Shown piece by piece: positions 59,937 through 64,000 of a DNA stretch of 64,000 nt. The notes beneath the pieces were generated by a model, which saw only the letters and a program-made list of their open reading frames with translations, searched no databases and was not told the origin of the DNA. The DNA is taken from NCBI RefSeq assembly GCF_029962835.1, contig NC_080584.1, forward strand, positions 84,162,862-84,226,861, written 5' to 3'. Both the position numbers and the translations under genes were made by a program. This DNA is from Magnolia sinica. Its lineage: Eukaryota; Streptophyta; Magnoliopsida; Magnoliales; Magnoliaceae. Numbering within the stretch: the stretch's first letter is position 1; every line of letters begins with the position of its first letter.

Positions 59937-61166
59937 TAGAGCTGGGCAGAAACGGGACCGATCTGACGGATCCAACCCGATTCGATCCAAACCGAACCGA
60001 AGGCTAGGATTGGGTCGGATCGACTTGACCCAGTCAGATCCGACCGTAAATCGGATCGAGTTCCGATCAATTATCAATTCGAACCGATTCGATCCAGAAC
60101 CTGATCTGATTAGATTCGATCCGATCCGATCCGATTTGATCTGCACAATGTTTATTCAACACTGTTTCCTGTAATGTTGTCCACTTGAGATTGGGATATA
60201 CCTCATTTTTTGTTTAATACCATAAAATGATCTAGAAAAATAGATGGACGGCATGGATGAAATAAATACATCATGGTGGGGTCCACAAAGCACCGACTAC
60301 CAGCCATTAGCTGATGGTAGGGAGAGTAGCCAATCTGTCTTCTCACCCGTGGCTCAAGGTGCATCGAGCACCGAGCTCTCTGACGAACGCAGATTTCAAG
60401 CGAAAGCCTTTCACATGAAGTTCCTATGTGGGACGCTAGGTGGGTCCTACCGTGATGTTTGTGATAAATCCACATCATCCATCCATTTTGGGAGCTCATT
60501 TTAAGACATGCAGTAAAAAATGAAGTGTATCCAAAACTCAAGTAGCCCTTACAAGAGGAAATAGTGTAGATTCAATGACCACATTTCTCGGTTTTCCCTC
60601 TTGTCTAGCACACTTAAGCTTTGGATCCACCTATTTTTTGGTATCATGTCCTAAAATGAACTTTCACAACTGATGGACGGTGTGGATTTTTTACAAATAT
60701 CACTATGGGCCCACATAGCATCCCAATGCAGCCATGCAGGAAATCCCCATCCCAAGAAAAAAATTCGGACGCGGATTGGCAGGTGTACCACGCACCAGGC
60801 CAGATGTCAGCAAGTTTTGTGGGTCCCATCATGAGGTATGTGTTATATCTAAACCGTCCATCCATTCAGTGGGCCCATCCTAAGGCTTGAACTGAAAAGT
60901 AAGATAGATCTAAGGATCAAGTGGACCGCACTGCAAAAAGCAGTAGGGGTTAAACGTCTACCATTGAAACTCTTTTAGGGGTCAAGAAGATTTGATTCGA
61001 ACCATACCTAACCCGATCCGACTCGATTTCCCTGACCGAGTTGAACTCGGTTCGGGTCAGGCTAACAGTGTAATGGATCGGATCGAATTTGGGTTAGGCA
61101 TTGAAAATTTTAGACTGAGTCAAGTTGGGCCCAATTCAGTCCGACTCGACTCAATGCCCACCTCTA
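59937..61166. mobile_element. Non-autonomous hAT element, 1230 bp
   Basis: Termini TAGAGCTGGGCA and TGCCCACCTCTA are 12-bp inverted repeats with one mismatch. A perfect 8-bp target duplication GTTGTGCC is at 59929-59936 and 61167-61174. Length of duplication and end sequence are typical of hAT. Subterminal regions (59960-60150 and 60990-61130) are packed with GATCCGA/TCGGATC words. The interior (60180-60970) is a large imperfect foldback with GGGCCCA...TGATG motifs, probably a nested MITE. No transposase. It sits in the gag region of the gypsy fragment. Confidence 0.92.
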
Positions 61167-61409
61167 GTTGTGCCATACAACGATCATGGGCGGCTGACCA
61201 TTGCCTTGGGTTCGAGGGGGAATTAACACATCTGCAATACAGTTGAGGGTTGCTTTCATTCCTTGCATTATCAACTGACTCTCTCAGTGGAAAGTTTTCA
61301 TTCTTCCTAATAGATAATGAATCCTTGAGTCACCGTTCATATGATTTTGATCCATTCCGTCGTTAGTTACCATTAGTCAGGGGGGAGTCCTCTCTCTGAT
61401 ACCAATTAA

Positions 61410-62115
61410 TGCAAGGAAAAACTTGATGAGGTCAATCTCGTCTTCCTCAGGGATAACTACTCTGAATCCATGGAGCTTCTCTGGACTCCTTATAAAGATT
61501 CATCGAATCCACGAGAGATGAAAATAGAAATAACTTCAAATAATTTAAAATAAATTGATTGATGATATATAAAAACATGAAATTACAATTCTTTAAATAG
61601 TAAAATCAAACCTAGGAAGAAGTTTTAGACTCAAACTCCCTGAAAATGTGACTTACTATAAATAGTAAACTTACTATTTATAGATGCTCATGATTCCTAC
61701 CAGACTTCATGGTTTTCGGCCAAAAATAATTAGTGTTTAATTTGGCCTAACCACATTATTCTCCTAATTTTTCTAAGCCCTTTTTATGTTAGGCATGATT
61801 CCTAAAACTCAAAGGATCAAAAGTTATGAACCAATTAAAATTTATTATTAGTAAGAACGAAAATAAACTAGACTTTTAACCATCCATATGATGAAATCTC
61901 ACAAATCCAATGTGAGCAACCTAGTGTAGTGGGTTGGTTAGCTAATTAAGTAGCTTCTCCTACCACAAAATCATGCGTGCTAGGTTGAAAAACTCATTTT
62001 GGTTTGTGAGATACGACTGTTTTAAGGTTCTGACGGTCCTGATCACTTCCGCCTTTGATTGGGCTTTCTCTGTTCCATCTTTCCTATAAAAGTGTCCATG
62101 AGCCACTCAACATCA
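61410..62115 (-). repeat. LTR of the gypsy fragment, 706 bp, relative of the 703-bp solo LTRs
   Basis: On the minus strand it begins TGATGTTGAGTGG and ends CCTTGCA. It aligns along its length with the solo LTRs at 4676 and 53775: AAGTGATC..ACC, CGTATCT, ATGATTTT, GCCAACCAACCC-type blocks, the TATA palindrome and GAGTAGTTATCC are shared. Divergence is high, so it is an older branch of the family. Confidence 0.85.
61656..61683. promoter_or_regulatory. TATA-centred palindrome in the gypsy LTR
   Basis: Arms CTATAAATAGTAA and reverse complement, kept unchanged although the surrounding LTR differs widely from the other two copies. Confidence 0.75.
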
Positions 62116-62300
62116 AGATTGGACTGCACAAAGTGCCTTCAATGCACATGATTCGAATTTTATTGCAAATGGTTCCTATGATTATACTATAAAATGTCCA
62201 ATCTTTGGTACGTGAGTATCTAATACCTCCTTCCAAAATATTTGCCAATTTTGCAAATAGGTCCAAAAAAAAAAAAAAAAAATCCAAGAAATAATCAAGA

Positions 62301-62303
<3 letters not shown>

Positions 62304-62351
<48 letters not shown>
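62304..62351. repeat. (TA)24 microsatellite
   Basis: Pure TA repeat of 48 bp. Confidence 0.95.
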
Positions 62352-62352
<1 letters not shown>

Positions 62353-62562
62353 CAGGTCCGTGCATCTATTAGGTTAGCCCAAGAAAAACATGGGAGTTGA
62401 TTGTGTTCTACTAATAAAGTGTGGTACAATGTATGAAACAGAGAGACAGTTGAACAATGCCAGGCCGCAATTGCAATTAATGTGAATGTGGTGTGTGTGT
62501 GTGTATTAGGACAGGTGCGTGCATCTATTAGGTTAGCCCGAGAAACACATGGGAGTTGGTTA
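62353..62562. repeat. ~50-bp direct repeats 160 bp apart
   Basis: GTGCATCTATTAGGTTAGCC and flanks occur at about 62353-62402 and 62513-62562. A (GT)n tract lies just before the second copy, and a (TA)n tract just before the first. Confidence 0.85.
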
Positions 62563-64000
62563 TACTTGTCTCGTGCTGTCAGATTGTGTAAAATACACAT
62601 GGTGCATGTGGATGATGACCCATCATCCAAATCATCATGGAAGCAGCTGTGAATCGACTTTTAACCTAAATATTTTCTTCCAACTGAACAGTGGGTCTTT
62701 CCTCAATGGGAGCCACGCGTGGTTTGTCTTTAGTATCCGTTCGTATGCCATCATGTGATGTTCTTGACTTCTCTAACCAACGCTATTTTCATACGCCCAT
62801 TCACTACTGGAAGCACGAAATGGATAGTTTTTATTCATGTACGTAATAGCATGCGTGTTTGGTTTTTCGATCTCCCGAGTAATGCCAAGTAAATGAACCA
62901 TTGTTATCATTTTAAGATATTTGTTGAAACAGTGATTTATCATTAGAAAACCTTTACAAATGTAGTTGATGGCACTATACAGCTAATTACTGGAGTAAGT
63001 AATCATTACCCATTTCAAGCTATTCAGTATTAAAATTAGAAAATCAAACCGGCCCTAAGAGAATGGTAAAGATTGCCCAAAAAGAACAAGATTCATGGAA
63101 GATTATCTCTTAGCTGGGTGTAAAGAAAGTTCTATTCCTGAGATAGAAACAGGAGTTTGCAATGCTTTGGAACTCCATTTAATTGACCCAAGTTCCCTGG
63201 TGGGATGAGGCATTGGGAATGGCTGGAAAAGCTTAGCTGATAGAGTAGATGGCTGAAAATCGTCACGTCACCGGTTCAAATTTGATTGTGCTAGCCTGAC
63301 TATGCAAAGTCACACGGAGGGTGTGACTAGTACTAATATTTAAGAAACACTTGGGAGGAGCATACCACCATGGATTAATTCTAGAACTCGCTCTAATCCA
63401 AAACTTAGGTGAGCCATATCATAAGGAATGGTGTTGGTTGATCATCCCAAAAATCTCTAAATTCATGTTTTGTGGTCACATGAGTGTTGAAATGTGCTAT
63501 TTCCGGGGCTTCCTTCCTAGTGTGGTGCACTAGATGAATAGCTGGCATATATACACCACAACGGACCATCACAATTTCAATATTGGTTTATTTTTAGGAA
63601 TACCAAAGTCAATTGTTCCCCACGATGAAATCACCTGAGTTTTGAATGGCCATGATCTTGGCCCAATCAAACGGTTTTTTTTTTTTTTTTTTTTGCATAT
63701 GTGACCAACTGGACTATTGATATAACATATGTTCAATCCTACAATTCATCTACAATTTGGGAGTAATTAGACCATTGATCTTTGATATCAAATTTATCGG
63801 ACTGTAAACCTTCAATTAAAAAGAGAAAAAAAAAAAAAAAAAAAACCATTTAGGTTCAACATTTGCTCGAATCAGTGTATGGTCCTGAATTTTAGGGGTT
63901 GAGCACATACTCGATCTCCAATATTCTAGGTATCACTTATGTTTAGGTAAGACCATCCGATGACCAGACATGTTGACCAATGGAAATGACCCTAAACCGG
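62563..64000. other. No gene recognised
   Basis: Intergenic DNA with a T tract at about 63677-63694 and an A tract at about 63826-63844. No LTR end or coding motif found. Confidence 0.45.

Larger units (their letters stand above)
57716..62115 (-). mobile_element. Decayed Ty3/gypsy element with 5' LTR only, minus strand
   Basis: Read downward: LTR 61410-62115, primer site TGGTATCAGAG at 61394-61404, leader, gag (59000-59936, interrupted by a hAT element at 59937-61166), protease region, then pol. RT pieces: CRENLLDGFLPMHNI (58260), VPTLLTP (58100), [55 protein letters not shown] breaks off near 57830 and the sequence jumps to the end of RNase H (NKVVDVLS, 57716-57740), so most of RT/RNase H is deleted, and integrase and the 3' LTR are missing. 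Confidence 0.85.

Noticed and set aside
59898-60174. Overlapping frames rich in Arg, Asp, Ser and Pro
   Set aside because: They come from the GATCCGA-rich subterminal region of the hAT element, which codes on neither strand.

Overview
The window is nuclear DNA of a flowering plant. It shows a 12-exon plant terpene synthase gene with eleven GT-AG introns, L1-type LINEs carrying an RNase H domain, Ty1/copia and Ty3/gypsy (Athila-like) LTR retrotransposons, hAT and foldback MITEs, and AT microsatellites. The recurrent motif GGGCCCAC..TGATG..., present in MITE ends and in degenerate tandem arrays, recalls magnoliid-type genomes, but that placement is inference only. No rRNA, tRNA, CRISPR or prokaryotic gene was seen.

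Layout. 1-1.7 kb: three kinds of tandem array (30-bp, ~40-bp, and a 114-bp higher-order unit). 2.6-3.8 kb: remnant of a copia element on the minus strand (gag, PBS, LTR). 4.7-5.4 kb: a 703-bp solo LTR. 5.9-7.9 kb: a 2-kb 21-bp minisatellite. 8.1-9.8 kb: two tandem duplications. 10.4-20.5 kb: the only apparently intact host gene, a TPS-f class I terpene synthase (867 codons when spliced), best matched to geranyllinalool/linalool synthase-type enzymes. 21.5-36.1 kb: a 5'-truncated LINE split by an 11.6-kb Athila-like gypsy element with a perfect 5-bp target duplication. 36.8-39.3 kb: a second LINE of the same family on the minus strand. 40.6-48.2 kb: a copia element on the minus strand with a perfect 5-bp target duplication, its 3' LTR interrupted by a solo LTR related to the Athila-like element. 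48-52 kb: AT-rich DNA with no recognisable gene. 52.5-54.5 kb: a degenerate GGGCCCACATGATGGA array split by a second 703-bp solo LTR. 55.7-57.1 kb: foldback elements and a tandem duplication. 57.5-62.1 kb: a decayed gypsy element on the minus strand, whose LTR is a diverged relative of the two 703-bp solo LTRs, carrying a 1.23-kb hAT-type insertion with an 8-bp target duplication. 62.3-64 kb: microsatellite and unassigned DNA.

How it works together. The terpene synthase is the sole candidate for a host function. The rest is a layered transposon landscape in which order of insertion can be read from target duplications. The most unusual sequence-level signals are a short LTR hairpin preserved by a compensatory base-pair change between diverged LTRs, a conserved TATA-centred palindrome in a second LTR family, and repeated palindromes in the U3 of the copia LTR. 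The Athila-like element also shows a patchy pattern of indels that looks more like local sequence error or conversion than uniform ageing.
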